NCBI RefSeq assembly: GCF_945952055.1
Contig: NZ_CAMFHB010000019.1
Coordinates: forward strand, 46,930 to 110,929
DNA length: 64,000 bases
Direction of reading: 5' to 3'
DNA from: an uncultured Alsobacter sp.
GTDB taxonomy: Bacteria > Pseudomonadota > Alphaproteobacteria > Rhizobiales > Beijerinckiaceae
Every line of letters begins with the position of its first letter. Position 1 is the stretch's first letter. The notes under the pieces were generated by a model that was not told where the DNA came from, did not search any database, and worked only from the letters and a program-made list of their open reading frames with translations. Below are positions 1-11,233 of this stretch, piece after piece. The translations under genes were made by a program, and so were the position numbers.

Positions 1-2
1 TG

Positions 3-323
3 ATGGACGGCTGTGTGCGCGACATCAAGGCCATCCGGGCCATGAACTACCCGGTCTTCCACCAGGGCATCGCGCCGCTCGACTCCAAGGGGCGCGGCAA
101 GATCATGGCCATCGACGTGCCGATCCGCTGCGGTGGCGTGAAGGTCGATCCGGGCGACCTGATCTTCGGCGACGCCGACGGCGTCGTCGTCATCCCGAAG
201 GCCGTCGAGGAGCGCGTCGTCGACCTCGCCTTCGAGAAGGTCACCGGCGAGCGCAACACGCTGCATGACCTCCAGCGCGGCGACAAGCTCGCCGACGTCT
301 TCGCCCGCTACGGCATCCTGTGA
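3..323 (+). CDS. RraA-like / HMG aldolase family protein (5' end cut off)
   Basis: This is the C-terminal part of an RraA-family protein, a family that includes 4-hydroxy-4-methyl-2-oxoglutarate aldolases and oxaloacetate decarboxylases. The reading frame runs off the left edge, so the first ATG seen is internal. The visible 106 residues begin in the family's ligand-binding DG-x-VRD segment (DGCVRD) and include GDLIFGDADGVVVIPK, the typical segment near the C-terminus. The stop is 19 bases before the next gene, so the two are probably co-transcribed. An aldolase or decarboxylase role in the sugar-acid pathway of this cluster is inference; RraA proteins are often misnamed, so the substrate is open. 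Confidence 0.85.
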   Translation: MDGCVRDIKAIRAMNYPVFHQGIAPLDSKGRGKIMAIDVPIRCGGVKVDPGDLIFGDADGVVVIPKAVEERVVDLAFEKVTGERNTLHDLQRGDKLADVFARYGIL

Positions 324-342
324 GCCTTTCCGGAGATATCCG

Positions 343-1203
343 ATGATCGTCGACTGCCACGTCAACATCTACGACGACAGCCAGATGCTGCCGCTCTATG
401 CGGAGCTCGCGCGCCGGGCCCGGCCCGGCGGCTTCCCGCTGAAGAGCAACTGCGAGGACGTCTTCGCTGCGATGCAGGACGTCGACAAGGCGATCATCTT
501 CTCGCTGCGCTACAAGGACTCCATCGGCATCGACGGCGACGACGAGGTCACCGCCCGCGCCGTGGCCAAGCACCCGGACAAGTTCATCGGCTTCGCCTGC
601 GTCGACCCGCGCATGCCGGACTGCATGGACCTGCTGGTCCACGCCATCGAGGACCTCAAGCTCAAGGGCGTGAAGTTCGGCCCGATCTACAACGGCGTGT
701 CGCTGCTCGATCCCCGCCTCGAGCCCGTCTACGCATACCTGCAGAAGAACAATCTGCCGCTCACGATGCACATGGGCACGACCTACGGGACGAATGCCCC
801 CATCCATTGCGGCCGCCCGCTCGACGTCGACACCATCGCCCACCGCTACCCCGACCTGAAGATGATCATGGCCCACATGGGCCACCCCTGGTACGAGGAG
901 TGCATCGTCGTCGCGCGCAAGAACCCGAACGTCTATTGCGAGGTCTCGGCGCTCTACTACCGACCCTGGCAGTACTACAACATCCTGGTCTGCGCGCAGG
1001 AATACCTCATCACCGAGTGGAACAAGATCTTCTTCGGGACGGACTTTCCGTTCACGTCGGTGAAGGATTCCATCGAGGGCCTGCGCACGATCAACCGGCA
1101 GGTCGAGGGCACCAACCTGCCCCGCATCGCCGAGACCACCATCGAGCGGATCATCCACTCCAACCCGCTCGAGCACTGGTGGCACGGCGGGTATCCGGGC
1201 TGA
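343..1203 (+). CDS. Amidohydrolase family 2 protein
   Basis: The product is a 286-residue TIM-barrel metal-dependent hydrolase or decarboxylase of the Amidohydro_2 family (relatives include ACMSD and 4-oxalomesaconate hydratase). The start at 343 is chosen because GGAG lies 7 bases upstream (332-335); an in-frame ATG at 265 would overlap the previous gene. Putative metal or active-site residues are in DCHVN (His6), MHMG, AHMGHPW and GTDFPF. The usual N-terminal HxH is HxN here (Asn8), so metal binding may differ from classical members. It sits between an RraA-like gene and a sugar-acid dehydratase, which suggests a step in the same acid-catabolic pathway; the substrate is unknown. Confidence 0.88.
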   Translation: MIVDCHVNIYDDSQMLPLYAELARRARPGGFPLKSNCEDVFAAMQDVDKAIIFSLRYKDSIGIDGDDEVTARAVAKHPDKFIGFACVDPRMPDCMDLLVHAIEDLKLKGVKFGPIYNGVSLLDPRLEPVYAYLQKNNLPLTMHMGTTYGTNAPIHCGRPLDVDTIAHRYPDLKMIMAHMGHPWYEECIVVARKNPNVYCEVSALYYRPWQYYNILVCAQEYLITEWNKIFFGTDFPFTSVKDSIEGLRTINRQVEGTNLPRIAETTIERIIHSNPLEHWWHGGYPG

Positions 1204-1270
1204 GGAGCGGGTGGAACCCATGCGCCTGTTCAGATGGCCTCACTCTCCTTCGCGCTCCGACCTCATCACC

Positions 1271-1362
1271 GTCATCCTCGGGCTCGGCCCGAGGATCCAC
1301 GACTTTGCCGGGCCCGTCCCGAAGTCGTGGATGCCCGGGCTGTGCCCGGGCAGGGCGTGCGG
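1271..1362. repeat. Dispersed GC-rich palindromic repeat, copy A
   Basis: This is a diverged copy of a ~100-bp interspersed palindrome. It has the shared core CCACGACTT ... AAGTCGTGG (inverted inner stem) flanked by smaller palindromes such as GCCCGGGCTGTGCCCGGGC. It lies in the 211-bp gap between the amidohydrolase and the dehydratase genes. Nothing else was recognised in that gap except the ribosome binding site GAGGAGGA at 1403-1410. Confidence 0.85.
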
Positions 1363-1414
1363 AGAGGCGTGAGCCCAGGACAAAGCGCGTTTCGCAATCT
1401 CCGAGGAGGACGCG

Positions 1415-3150
<1,736 letters not shown>

Positions 3151-3151
<1 letters not shown>

Positions 3152-4299
3152 TGCCGGGCCGGCGTGACAGCACCGACGATGCGCGGCGCGGTCGCGTCAC
3201 GCTGCGCGATGTCGCGCAGCTCGCCGGCACCACGCCGATGACCGTGTCGAACGTCGTCAACGGGCGCGCCGGCTCCGTCGGTCCCGAGGTCGCCAAGCGC
3301 GTGCGGGCCGCCTGCGAGCGGCTCGGCTACCGGCCCCACGCCAATGCGCGCCGGCTGCGCACGAACCGGCGCCAAGCCATCGGGGTCGTCATCGTCGATC
3401 CGTCGCCCGCCTACGTCTCCGACCCGCTCACCGCGGCCATGCTCGCCGGCCTCACGGCGGCGCTGGGGCGCGAGGGCTACAGCACCGTGCTGCACGGCGT
3501 CGCGCCCGACGATCTCGACGACGCGCCTCTGCTGCGCCAGATCGAGAGCGACGGCATCTGCCTGATGCTGTCGGGCACCCCGGCGCAGCGGCGCGGTATC
3601 GTCCAGCGCGTGCATGCGCTCGGGCAGCCCCTGCTGCTGCTGCAGGGGGAGGTCGATCCGGGCGTCCCGGACGCGGCGAGCATCTTCCAGGACGACCGGG
3701 CCGGAGCCGCGGCGCTGGCCACGCATCTGTTCGCGCAGCCCACGCGGCACGCGGTGATGCTCGTGCCGCAGCAGCCCTGGCCGGCGATGGAGCGCCGCGA
3801 AGCCGGCGTGCGGGACGTGGTGAAGGACCTGCGCGACCCGCCCACGTTCCATCTCCTGCGCTGCGGCAACGAAGGCTTCGAGCCGACGCAGGCGGCGCTG
3901 GCCGACCACATCGACCGCCATGGCGTGCCCGACGTCGTCATCGGCGGCAACGACCAGATGGCCATCGCCGCCATCAAGCTGCTCGCGAGCCGTGGGCTTC
4001 GCGTGCCGCAGGACGTGCGGGTGTCGGGCTTCAACGGCCTCGATTTCTGGCGCTACGCCAGCCCCGAGCTGACCACGGTGTTCTCGCCGGCCTACGCGCT
4101 GGGCGAGGCGGCTGCGGCCGCCATGCTCGAGCGCCTGACACTCGGATCCTTCAGCTTCCGCCAGAGGGTGCTGCCGGTGCGCTTTGCCGCGCACGCCTCC
4201 ACGCTGGCGACCACGAACGCCGCTCCTGCACCGCAGGACGGCAACGACCGGACACACCATCCGGGAGCGACCACCCGCAGGAGGGGACAAGCACGATGA
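3151..4299 (+). CDS. LacI family transcriptional regulator
   Basis: The product is a 382-residue LacI/GalR repressor. Its N-terminal helix-turn-helix (about residues 17-70) contains VTLRDVAQLAGTTPMTVSNVV and the hinge helix GYRPHANARRLRT. The rest is a periplasmic-binding-protein-like effector domain ending in the usual dimer region (RVSGFNGLDFWRYASPELTTV). It starts inside the stop of the dehydratase gene and its own stop overlaps the binding-protein start (ATGA), so it is translated within the operon it probably controls. The effector is likely the imported acid or an intermediate (inference). I found no clear LacI operator inside the window; the promoter is probably left of the edge. Confidence 0.93.
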
Positions 4300-5870
4300 T
4301 CACGATCAGGACTATCGCCTCGCGGGCCGTCCTCGGCGGCCTCGCTGCGACACTCATGGCAGGAACCGCGCTCGCCCAGGCATCCCAGTGCGGACGCAAG
4401 GGCGGCGACCTCACCTTCGCGCTGGAGGCCCGGGTGCCCGGCCTCGACCAGCACGCCTCGAACTCGTCGGCGACCCGCAACGTCGCCATGAACATGTTCG
4501 AAACGCTCGTCACCCGCGACGAGAACATGATCCCCGTGCTCGAGCTCGCCGAGAGCATGGACCAGAGCGCCGACGGGCTCACCTACACCTTCAAGCTGCG
4601 CCAGGGCATTACCTTCCACAACGGCAAAGCGATGACCTCGGCCGACGTGGCGGCGTCCTTCCAGCGCTACTCGAAGATCGGCGTCGACCGCTCGATCCTG
4701 GAGCCCGTCGACAAGTGGGAGACGCCGGACGCCAACACCTTCGTGCTGAAGCTGAAGGAGGCGCGGCCCACCTTCATCGAGCAGCTCTCGGCCTTCACCG
4801 TGCCCGTCGTCATCATCCCGGCCGAGAACGTCGACGCGGCTGCCGGGCAGCTTCCCGTCGTCGGCACGGGACCCTTCCAGCTCGACGAGTTCAAGCCCGA
4901 CAGCCATGTGAAGCTGAAGAGGTTCGCCGGCTACAAGCCGGACACTCGTCACACCGCGATCTCCGGCTTCGGCGGCAACAAGGAGGCCTGCCTCGACACG
5001 GTGACCTTCCGGATGATGACGGAGCCGGCGGCGCGCACCGCGGCGCTCGAAGTGGGCGAGATCCAGGGCGTGGAGGACGTGCCCGTCGCCTCGCAGAAGC
5101 GGCTCGCCGGCAGCAAGGACATCAAGCTCACCCGCCTCGAACTCTTCACGATGAACGTCGCCTACCCGAACGCCTCGTTCCCGCCGACGGACAATCCGAA
5201 GGTGCGCCAGGCGATCCTCGCGGCCATGGACTTCGAGGAGATCATGGATGCGGCCAGCGACGGCCAGTACAAGCTCAACAAGGGCTTCCAGTTTCCGGGC
5301 ATGAACTACTACAGCGAGTCCGGTGCCGAGAACCTGAACCAGAAGAACAAGGACAAGGCGAAGAAGCTCCTCGCCGAAGCCGGCTACAAGGGCGAGAAGG
5401 TGACGCTGCTCACCAATCGCGAATTCCCCTACATGTACAACACCTCGCTGGTGATGGCCGAGCAGCTCAAGGCGGCCGGCATCAACGCCGAGCTGCTCGT
5501 GCTCGACTGGCCGGCGGCGCTGCAGAAGAGCATCAAGGAAACCGAGGGCTGGAACTTCTTCTACACCGGCTGGATCACCGTGATCGCGCTCGGCGGCCCG
5601 CAGACCATGCGCCAGATGGCGGCGCCGAACTACGTGTGGAAGCCCAAGGAGCCCGACGCGGAGTTCCAGGCGGCCTTCCAGACGCTGGCCGGCGGCAAGA
5701 CGCTGGACGAGCGCAAGGCCGCCTTCGCCAAGGCGCAGGCCCGCGCGCTCGACCAGGTCATGGCCATCCCCTTCGGTGCCATGCCGAAGACCCAGGCCGT
5801 GCGCGCCAACGTGGAAGGCTTCAAGGCCTACTACATCCCGCGCATGTCGGGGGTGTGGCTGAAGTCGTGA
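4296..5870 (+). CDS. ABC transporter substrate-binding protein, family 5 (system 1)
   Basis: This 524-residue periplasmic solute-binding protein belongs to the peptide/nickel/opine (SBP_bac_5) family. Residues 1-27 form a signal peptide with cleavage expected after ALA (TALA-Q). LRQGITFHNGKAMTSADV is the characteristic family segment. Ribosome binding site GGAGGGG lies at 4280-4286. It is the first gene of a complete importer with the next four genes. Length and signal are normal for the family. Family membership cannot name the ligand, because many members bind sugars, opines or other small conjugates; the neighbours (dehydratase, enolase-like enzyme, deacylase) suggest a sugar acid or conjugate. 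Confidence 0.93.
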   Translation: MITIRTIASRAVLGGLAATLMAGTALAQASQCGRKGGDLTFALEARVPGLDQHASNSSATRNVAMNMFETLVTRDENMIPVLELAESMDQSADGLTYTFKLRQGITFHNGKAMTSADVAASFQRYSKIGVDRSILEPVDKWETPDANTFVLKLKEARPTFIEQLSAFTVPVVIIPAENVDAAAGQLPVVGTGPFQLDEFKPDSHVKLKRFAGYKPDTRHTAISGFGGNKEACLDTVTFRMMTEPAARTAALEVGEIQGVEDVPVASQKRLAGSKDIKLTRLELFTMNVAYPNASFPPTDNPKVRQAILAAMDFEEIMDAASDGQYKLNKGFQFPGMNYYSESGAENLNQKNKDKAKKLLAEAGYKGEKVTLLTNREFPYMYNTSLVMAEQLKAAGINAELLVLDWPAALQKSIKETEGWNFFYTGWITVIALGGPQTMRQMAAPNYVWKPKEPDAEFQAAFQTLAGGKTLDERKAAFAKAQARALDQVMAIPFGAMPKTQAVRANVEGFKAYYIPRMSGVWLKS

Positions 5871-5898
5871 GGCAGTGATCGCCCTCGACCTCCTCGAC

Positions 5899-5995
5899 CG
5901 TCCTGCCCGGGCTCCGGCCCGGGCATCCACGACTTTGCCGGGGCCATTCTCAAGTCGTGGGTGGCCGGGCCAGGCCCGGCCATGACGGCGGAGAG
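5899..5995. repeat. Dispersed palindromic repeat, copy B, between binding protein and permease
   Basis: This is a full copy of the ~100-bp palindrome: outer arms TCCTGCCCGGGCTCCGGCCCGGGCA and TGGCCGGGCCAGGCCCGGCCATGAC, inner stem CCACGACTT / AAGTCGTGG. It lies within the 164-bp gap between the binding-protein and first permease genes of system 1. As RNA it would form a long hairpin that could protect the upstream transcript or reduce downstream expression (inference from known REP behaviour). Confidence 0.88.
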
Positions 5996-6034
5996 GGCGC
6001 GGCCTTCGAACCAAGGCAGCAGAAGCAGAGGCCC

Positions 6035-6988
6035 ATGGCGCGCTACACGCTGAAACGCCTGCTCCAGATGATCCCGCTCCTGCTGCTGGTGAGCCTCATC
6101 AGCTTCGGGCTCATCAAGCTCGTGCCGGGCGACCCGGCGGTGGTGATGGGCGGCTCCAACGCGACGCCGGCCGAGATCGAGGTCATCCGTCGCAACCTGG
6201 GCCTCGACCAGCCCCTCTGGCAGCAGCTCCTGTCCTTCTACGCCAACCTGGCGCGCGGCGATCTCGGCCGCTCGCTGTTGCTCGGCCAGCCGGTGATGGA
6301 GGCGCTCGTCGAGCGCACGCCGGTGACGCTGTGGATCTCGCTCTACTCCCTCATCCTCACAGTCGTGGTGGGGCTGGTCACCGGCATCGTGGCGGCGCTG
6401 CGCCACAACACCTGGGTCGACCAGGCGGTCTCGATCCTCGCCCTCATCGGCGTCTCGCTGCCGAACTTCTGGCTCGGGCTGATGATGATCGTGCTGTTCT
6501 CGGTGTGGCTCGGCTGGCTTCCCACCGGCGGCTACGTCGCGCCTTCCACGAGCCTCGTCGGCTTCCTGCAGACGGCGACCATGCCGGCGCTGTCGCTGGC
6601 CCTCCTGCAGATCGGCCTGCTCACGCGCATCACGCGCTCGACCATGCTCGACGTGCTCGGCCAGGACTACATCCGCACCGCACGCGCCAAGGGCCTGCCG
6701 GAAACGGTCGTCGTGCTGAAGCATGCCCTGGCGAACGTCATGATCCCGGTGGTCACCGTGATCGGCCTCATCCTCTCCGTGCTGCTGTCGGGATCGGTGA
6801 TCATCGAGACGATCTTCAGCGTGCCCGGCATCGGATCGCTGCTCGGCAACGCCATCCTGCGGCGCGACTACCCGATGATCCAGGGCGGGCTCCTGTTCGT
6901 CGCGGCCGCCCTCATGCTCCTCAACATTGTGGTCGACGTGCTCTACGGCGTGTTCGACCCGCGGGTGCGTGTCGATGGCCGCGGTTGA
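6035..6988 (+). CDS. ABC transporter permease, DppB/OppB type (system 1)
   Basis: This 317-residue inner-membrane permease has about six hydrophobic segments; the first is at residues 10-30. DYIRTARAKGL is the cytoplasmic EAA-loop motif that docks the ATPases, and the C-terminus FDPRVRVDGRG is typical of DppB. The start at 6035 gives the standard N-terminus MARYTLKRLLQMIP; the longer in-frame start at 5957 would read into the palindromic repeat. It partners the next permease gene, overlapping it by 14 bases, in import of the ligand delivered by the system 1 binding protein. Confidence 0.94.
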   Translation: MARYTLKRLLQMIPLLLLVSLISFGLIKLVPGDPAVVMGGSNATPAEIEVIRRNLGLDQPLWQQLLSFYANLARGDLGRSLLLGQPVMEALVERTPVTLWISLYSLILTVVVGLVTGIVAALRHNTWVDQAVSILALIGVSLPNFWLGLMMIVLFSVWLGWLPTGGYVAPSTSLVGFLQTATMPALSLALLQIGLLTRITRSTMLDVLGQDYIRTARAKGLPETVVVLKHALANVMIPVVTVIGLILSVLLSGSVIIETIFSVPGIGSLLGNAILRRDYPMIQGGLLFVAAALMLLNIVVDVLYGVFDPRVRVDGRG

Positions 6989-7868
6989 CGCCGACAGCCT
7001 GCGCGGCCCGGGCCTCCTGGAGCGGCTGCGCCCGGGCCGCACCGCCCGCAGGCTCATGCGCAACCGCGCCTTCGTGCTCGGCGCGATCCTCCTCACGGTC
7101 GTCGCCGTCGTCACGCTGCTCGCCCCGTGGATTTCGCCGTCCGATCCCAACCGCATGGCTGTGCGCTTCCGCTTCCGCGAGCCGTCCTGGGAGTACCCGT
7201 TCGGCACCGACAATCTCGGCCGCAACATGGTGAGCCGGGTGCTGTGGGGCGGGCGTCTCAGCCTCGAGATCGGGCTTTGGGTGGTCATGCTGAACGCCGT
7301 CTTCGGCGTGATGCTGGGCGCCGTGTCCGGCTATTTCCGCCGGCTCGACGGATTGCTGATGCGGGTCGCCGACGCGCTGATGGCGTTCCCCTCGGTGCTG
7401 CTCGCCATCGGCATCGCCGCGGCGCTCGGGCCGTCGGTGACCACGGTCGTGATCGCGCTCGCCGTCGTCTACATTCCCCGCACCGCGCGCGTGCTGCGCG
7501 CCTCCGTCCTCGTGGTGCGCGAGCTCGACTACGTGCAGGCGGCGCGGGCCTGCGGAGCGAGCGACCTGCGCATCCTGCTGCGCCACGTGCTGCCGAACTG
7601 CATGGCGCCGCTGATCGTGCAGCTCAGCTTCGTCTTCGCCTACGCAGTCCTGTCCGAAGCCGTTCTGAGCTTCCTCGGCCTCGGCGCGCCGCCGACGACG
7701 CCGAGCTGGGGCATCCTGATCGCGGAGGGCCGCAGCTATATCCGTGAGGCGACCTGGCTCACCGCGATCCCGGGGGCGGCCATCGCCGTCACCGTGCTCG
7801 GCCTCAACCTGCTCGGCGACGGCCTGCGCGACGTGCTCGACCCGCGCCTCAAGGTCGATGCCCGATGA
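6975..7868 (+). CDS. ABC transporter permease, DppC/OppC type (system 1)
   Basis: This 297-residue permease has the OppC_N cytoplasmic/TM region (RNRAFVLGAILLTVVAVV), the typical FGTDNLGRN periplasmic segment, the EAA loop (VQAARACGASDLRILLRHV) and a DVLDPRLKVD tail. I chose the start at 6975 because earlier codons read through the end of the DppB-like gene with no family similarity. Its stop overlaps the ATPase start (ATGA). It forms the heterodimeric pore with the preceding permease. Confidence 0.94.
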   Translation: MAAVDADSLRGPGLLERLRPGRTARRLMRNRAFVLGAILLTVVAVVTLLAPWISPSDPNRMAVRFRFREPSWEYPFGTDNLGRNMVSRVLWGGRLSLEIGLWVVMLNAVFGVMLGAVSGYFRRLDGLLMRVADALMAFPSVLLAIGIAAALGPSVTTVVIALAVVYIPRTARVLRASVLVVRELDYVQAARACGASDLRILLRHVLPNCMAPLIVQLSFVFAYAVLSEAVLSFLGLGAPPTTPSWGILIAEGRSYIREATWLTAIPGAAIAVTVLGLNLLGDGLRDVLDPRLKVDAR

Positions 7869-8854
7869 GCGCGCCGCTGCTCACCGTCACCGATCTCACG
7901 GTCGCCTTCCGGTCCGACGAGGGCATGGTGACGGCCGTGGACCGGGTGTCCTTCGCGGTGGCGCCGGGCGAGGTGCTCGGCATCGTGGGGGAATCCGGGT
8001 CCGGCAAGAGCGTCTCGGCGCTCGCCGTGATGGGGCTTCTCGACAAGGCGGCGAGCCGGGTGTCGGGCGAGATCCTGTTCGAGGGCGAGAACCTGCTCGC
8101 CCTGTCCGAGAAGCGCATGCGCACGATCCGCGGCCGACGGATCGGCATGATTTTCCAGGAGCCGATGACGTCGCTGAACCCGGTCTTCTCCATCGGCGAC
8201 CAGATCGTCGAGACGATCGTCCACCACGAGCGCCTCGGCCGGCAGGCGGCGCGCGAGCGCGCGGTGGCGATGCTCGACAAGGTGGGCATCCCCTCCGCGC
8301 GCCGGCGCCTCGACGACTATCCGCACCAGCTCTCCGGCGGCATGCGGCAGAGGGTGATGATCGCCATGGCGCTCGCCTGTTCGCCGAAGCTGCTGCTGGC
8401 CGACGAGCCGACCACGGCGCTGGACGTCACCATCCAGGCGCAACTCCTCGACCTGCTGCGCGACCTGCAGGCGGAGCTCGGCATGGCGGTCGTCGTCATC
8501 ACCCACAACATGGGTGTGATCGCCGAGTTCGCAGACCGGGTGAGCGTCTTCTACGCGGGGCGCGTGGCGGAAACCGCCCCGGCCGAGGCTCTGTTCGATA
8601 GGCCGTCGCACCCCTACACGCGTGGCCTGCTCGCCTCGACGCCCGAGATGGCGGAGGAGACCGACCGCCTGCGCACGATCCCCGGCACGCTCCCGTCGCT
8701 GGCCAAGCCGCCTCCGGGCTGCCGCTTCGCGCCCCGCTGCGACTGGGCCGTGGCGCTCTGCGATGCGCGTCGCCCGCCGCTTGAGATGGTGGGCGAGGGC
8801 CATGCGTCGGCGTGCCTGCGCGCGGCCGAGGTGGCGGGAGGGACGGTCGCATGA
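7865..8854 (+). CDS. ABC transporter ATPase, DppD/OppD type (system 1)
   Basis: This 329-residue ATPase energises importer 1. Motifs visible: Walker [10 protein letters not shown]-loop [10 protein letters not shown], signature [16 protein letters not shown], Walker [13 protein letters not shown] and H-loop ITHNMGV. The C-terminal oligopeptide-transporter extension carries the cysteine motif [14 protein letters not shown], typical of OppD/DppD proteins. It overlaps the genes on both sides by 4 bases (ATGA), indicating translational coupling. Confidence 0.95.
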   Translation: MSAPLLTVTDLTVAFRSDEGMVTAVDRVSFAVAPGEVLGIVGESGSGKSVSALAVMGLLDKAASRVSGEILFEGENLLALSEKRMRTIRGRRIGMIFQEPMTSLNPVFSIGDQIVETIVHHERLGRQAARERAVAMLDKVGIPSARRRLDDYPHQLSGGMRQRVMIAMALACSPKLLLADEPTTALDVTIQAQLLDLLRDLQAELGMAVVVITHNMGVIAEFADRVSVFYAGRVAETAPAEALFDRPSHPYTRGLLASTPEMAEETDRLRTIPGTLPSLAKPPPGCRFAPRCDWAVALCDARRPPLEMVGEGHASACLRAAEVAGGTVA

Positions 8855-9864
8855 GCGCACGCGAGCCCCTGCTCTCCGTCACCGGCCTCACCAAGCACTT
8901 TCCCGTGCGCGAGGGCCTCGTCGTCGAGCGCGAGGTCGGCCGCGTCCGTGCGGTGGACGACGTGTCCTTCACGATCGGCCACGGCGAGACGCTGGGCCTC
9001 GTGGGCGAGTCCGGCTGCGGCAAGTCGACGACGGGCCGCCTCGTCCTGCGCCTCATCGAGGCCACGGGCGGCAGCGTCAGCTTCGAGGGGCGCGACGTGC
9101 TGGCCCTGCCGCCGGCCGAACTGCGGGCGCTGCGTGGCGCCATGCAGATCGTCTTCCAGGATCCCTACGGTGCGCTCGACCCGCGCATGACCGTGGAGGA
9201 CATCATCACCGAGCCGCTCGCGATTCAGGGTGGGCACAGCGGCCCGCAGCTCGCGCAAGAAGCGCGCCGGCTCCTCGACGTCGTGGGTCTCGCCTCCGCC
9301 CATGCGCGGCGCTACCCGCACGAGTTCTCCGGCGGCCAGCGCCAGCGCATCGGCATCGCACGGGCGATCGCGCCGAAGCCGAAATTCATCGTGTGCGACG
9401 AGGCTGTGTCGGCGCTCGACGTGTCGGTGCAGGCGCAGATCGTCAACCTCCTGCAGGATCTCCAGCAGGAGATGGGGCTCTCCTATCTGTTCATCGCGCA
9501 CGACCTCGCGGTGGTGAAACACATCAGCGACCGCGTGGCGGTCATGTATCTCGGCCACGTGGTCGAGATCGCGGGCAAGCGCGACCTCTATGCCGACCCG
9601 CGACATCCCTACACGCAGGCGCTGCTCGACGCCGTGCCGGTGCGCCATCCGCGCCTGCGGCGCAAGCGGGCGCGGCTCACCGGCGAAATCCCGAGCCCGC
9701 TCGACCCGCCGCCCGGCTGCCGCTTCCACCGCCGCTGCCCGCTGGCGCAAGCCGTGTGCTCGGCCGAACGGCCGCTGCTGCGCGAGATCCTGCCCGGCCA
9801 CCAGGTGGCCTGCCACTTCGCCGAGACCACCGGCAAGAGCCCTGTCACCGGCCCGAAGCCCTGA
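8851..9864 (+). CDS. ABC transporter ATPase, DppF/OppF type (system 1)
   Basis: This 337-residue ATPase is the second motor subunit of importer 1. It has Walker [11 protein letters not shown]-loop [10 protein letters not shown], signature [16 protein letters not shown]-loop IAHDLAVV and the C-terminal cysteine motif [14 protein letters not shown]. One oddity is Walker B: it reads [10 protein letters not shown], with Ala in place of the usual Pro after the catalytic Glu. The Glu and D-loop are intact, so activity is expected. The start at 8851 overlaps the preceding stop; the enolase-family gene follows 10 bases later. Confidence 0.95.
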   Translation: MSAREPLLSVTGLTKHFPVREGLVVEREVGRVRAVDDVSFTIGHGETLGLVGESGCGKSTTGRLVLRLIEATGGSVSFEGRDVLALPPAELRALRGAMQIVFQDPYGALDPRMTVEDIITEPLAIQGGHSGPQLAQEARRLLDVVGLASAHARRYPHEFSGGQRQRIGIARAIAPKPKFIVCDEAVSALDVSVQAQIVNLLQDLQQEMGLSYLFIAHDLAVVKHISDRVAVMYLGHVVEIAGKRDLYADPRHPYTQALLDAVPVRHPRLRRKRARLTGEIPSPLDPPPGCRFHRRCPLAQAVCSAERPLLREILPGHQVACHFAETTGKSPVTGPKP

Positions 9865-9874
9865 GGAGCGCGCC

Positions 9875-11050
9875 ATGCGGATCACCGCCGTCGAACCGAT
9901 CCTGCTCAAGGGCGACCAGGCCTACCGCTCCACGGCGGGCGGCGAAGAAGCGACCGACAATGGCGACTGGCAGCTGCTGGTGCGCGTGGCGACGGACGAG
10001 GGGCTCGAGGGATGGGCCGACGTCGAGACGCTGGCGCCGCCGGCGGTGGCCATCATCGCCGGGCCCGGCATGGCGGTGATGGGCTTCAAGTCGCTCTCGG
10101 AGCTCCTCGTCGGCGAGAACCCGCTGGAGGTCGAGCGGCTGTGGGACAGGCTCTATGTCGGGAGCGCCTACTACGGGCGGCGCGGCATCGCCATGCAGTG
10201 CATCTCGGCCATCGACAACTGCCTGTGGTCGATCCGCGCCCAGGCCGCGGGCGTGCCGCTCTCGACGCTTCTCGGCGGCCGCCGGCGCGACCGCGTCACG
10301 GCCTATGCCTCGACGCTCTTCCGCGACACGCCGGAGGGCATGGCCGCCGCGGCGAAGGGCTATGTCGACCTCGGCTTCCGGGCCGTGAAGTTCGGCTGGG
10401 GCGTCTTCGGCGAAGACCCCGGCCGGGACCGCGAACTGGTCGCGGCCGCGCGCGAGGCGCTGGGGCCGGACCGGGCGCTGCTCGTCGATCCCGGCTGGTA
10501 TCCGGTCGGCTGGTCGAAACCGGGCCCGATGCGCTCGCGCCGCGAGGCGATCGCGCTGTGCGAATGGCTCGCCGACTACGGCGTCGGCTGGGTCGAGGAC
10601 TTCATCCATCCCGAGCGCTTCGACGAGTACGCGGCCGTGCGCGCCGCGAGCCCCGTGCCCGTCGCGGCGGGCGAGCAGGTCGCGACGGTGTGGGACTTCG
10701 AGCGCTTCATCCAGCAGGGCTGCGTCGACGTCATCCAGCCGGACCTGTCGCGCTGCGGCGGCCTCACCGTCGCCCGCGAGGTGGCGCGCCTCGCCGAGGA
10801 AGCCGGCATCGACCTCGTGCCGCACTCCTGGCTCACGCACCTCCTCACCGGCTACAGCCTGCAGCTCATCGCGACGCTGCCGCGGGCGCGCTTCGTCGAG
10901 TTCAACGTCAGCCAGAGCGCGCTCACCCGCGGCGTGACCGTCGGCCGGCCGTTCCGGCTGGAGGACGACGGGACGGTGCTGATCCCCGACCTGCCGGGCA
11001 TCGGCGTCGAGGTCGACCGCGACTTCATCCAGGCCCACCGCGCCAATTGA
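9875..11050 (+). CDS. Enolase-superfamily enzyme, mandelate racemase subgroup
   Basis: This 391-residue protein has the mandelate-racemase / muconate-lactonizing fold. The metal ligands are Asp205 (LLVDPG), Glu241 (WVEDF) and Glu267 (AAGEQV), and a probable Asp290-His317 catalytic dyad lies in IQPDLSR and VPHSW. The spacing matches mandelate racemase (E-E 26, E-H 50, D-H 27 residues). The KxK base motif is reduced to Lys172-Phe-Gly, so a second lysine base is missing. Most likely it is an acid-sugar dehydratase (galactonate or fuconate type) rather than a racemase; the substrate is unknown. GAGGAG precedes the ATG. It fits with the IlvD-type dehydratase in the same operon. Confidence 0.92.
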   Translation: MRITAVEPILLKGDQAYRSTAGGEEATDNGDWQLLVRVATDEGLEGWADVETLAPPAVAIIAGPGMAVMGFKSLSELLVGENPLEVERLWDRLYVGSAYYGRRGIAMQCISAIDNCLWSIRAQAAGVPLSTLLGGRRRDRVTAYASTLFRDTPEGMAAAAKGYVDLGFRAVKFGWGVFGEDPGRDRELVAAAREALGPDRALLVDPGWYPVGWSKPGPMRSRREAIALCEWLADYGVGWVEDFIHPERFDEYAAVRAASPVPVAAGEQVATVWDFERFIQQGCVDVIQPDLSRCGGLTVAREVARLAEEAGIDLVPHSWLTHLLTGYSLQLIATLPRARFVEFNVSQSALTRGVTVGRPFRLEDDGTVLIPDLPGIGVEVDRDFIQAHRAN

Positions 11051-11082
11051 GATGCTGTGCAACTTTGTCGACGACGCACCCT

Positions 11083-11186
11083 CTCTCAGCCGTCATCCCC
11101 GGGCTTGGCCCGGGGACCCGCGACTTTGCCTGGGCCGCCCGACGTCGTGGGTGCCCGGGCCAAGCCCGGGCATGACGGCTGAGGGG
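11083..11186. repeat. Dispersed palindromic repeat, copy C
   Basis: One of the most complete copies. The outer arms CTCTCAGCCGTCATCCCCGGG and CCCGGGCATGACGGCTGAG are inverted complements, with GCCCGGGCCAAGCCCGGGC inside the right arm. The central stem is less perfect than in other copies (CGACTTTG / ACGTCGTGG). It lies between the enolase-family gene and the deacylase gene. Confidence 0.88.
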
Positions 11187-11233
11187 TCGAGGCTTCATTG
11201 CAAGACAGATCCACAATCGCCGAGGCCACACCC

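Noticed and set aside
241..1221. 326-codon - strand open frame opposite the first amidohydrolase
   Set aside because: It has only low-complexity Val/Asp/Arg-rich translation typical of the antisense of GC-rich genes; the + strand protein has family motifs and a ribosome binding site.
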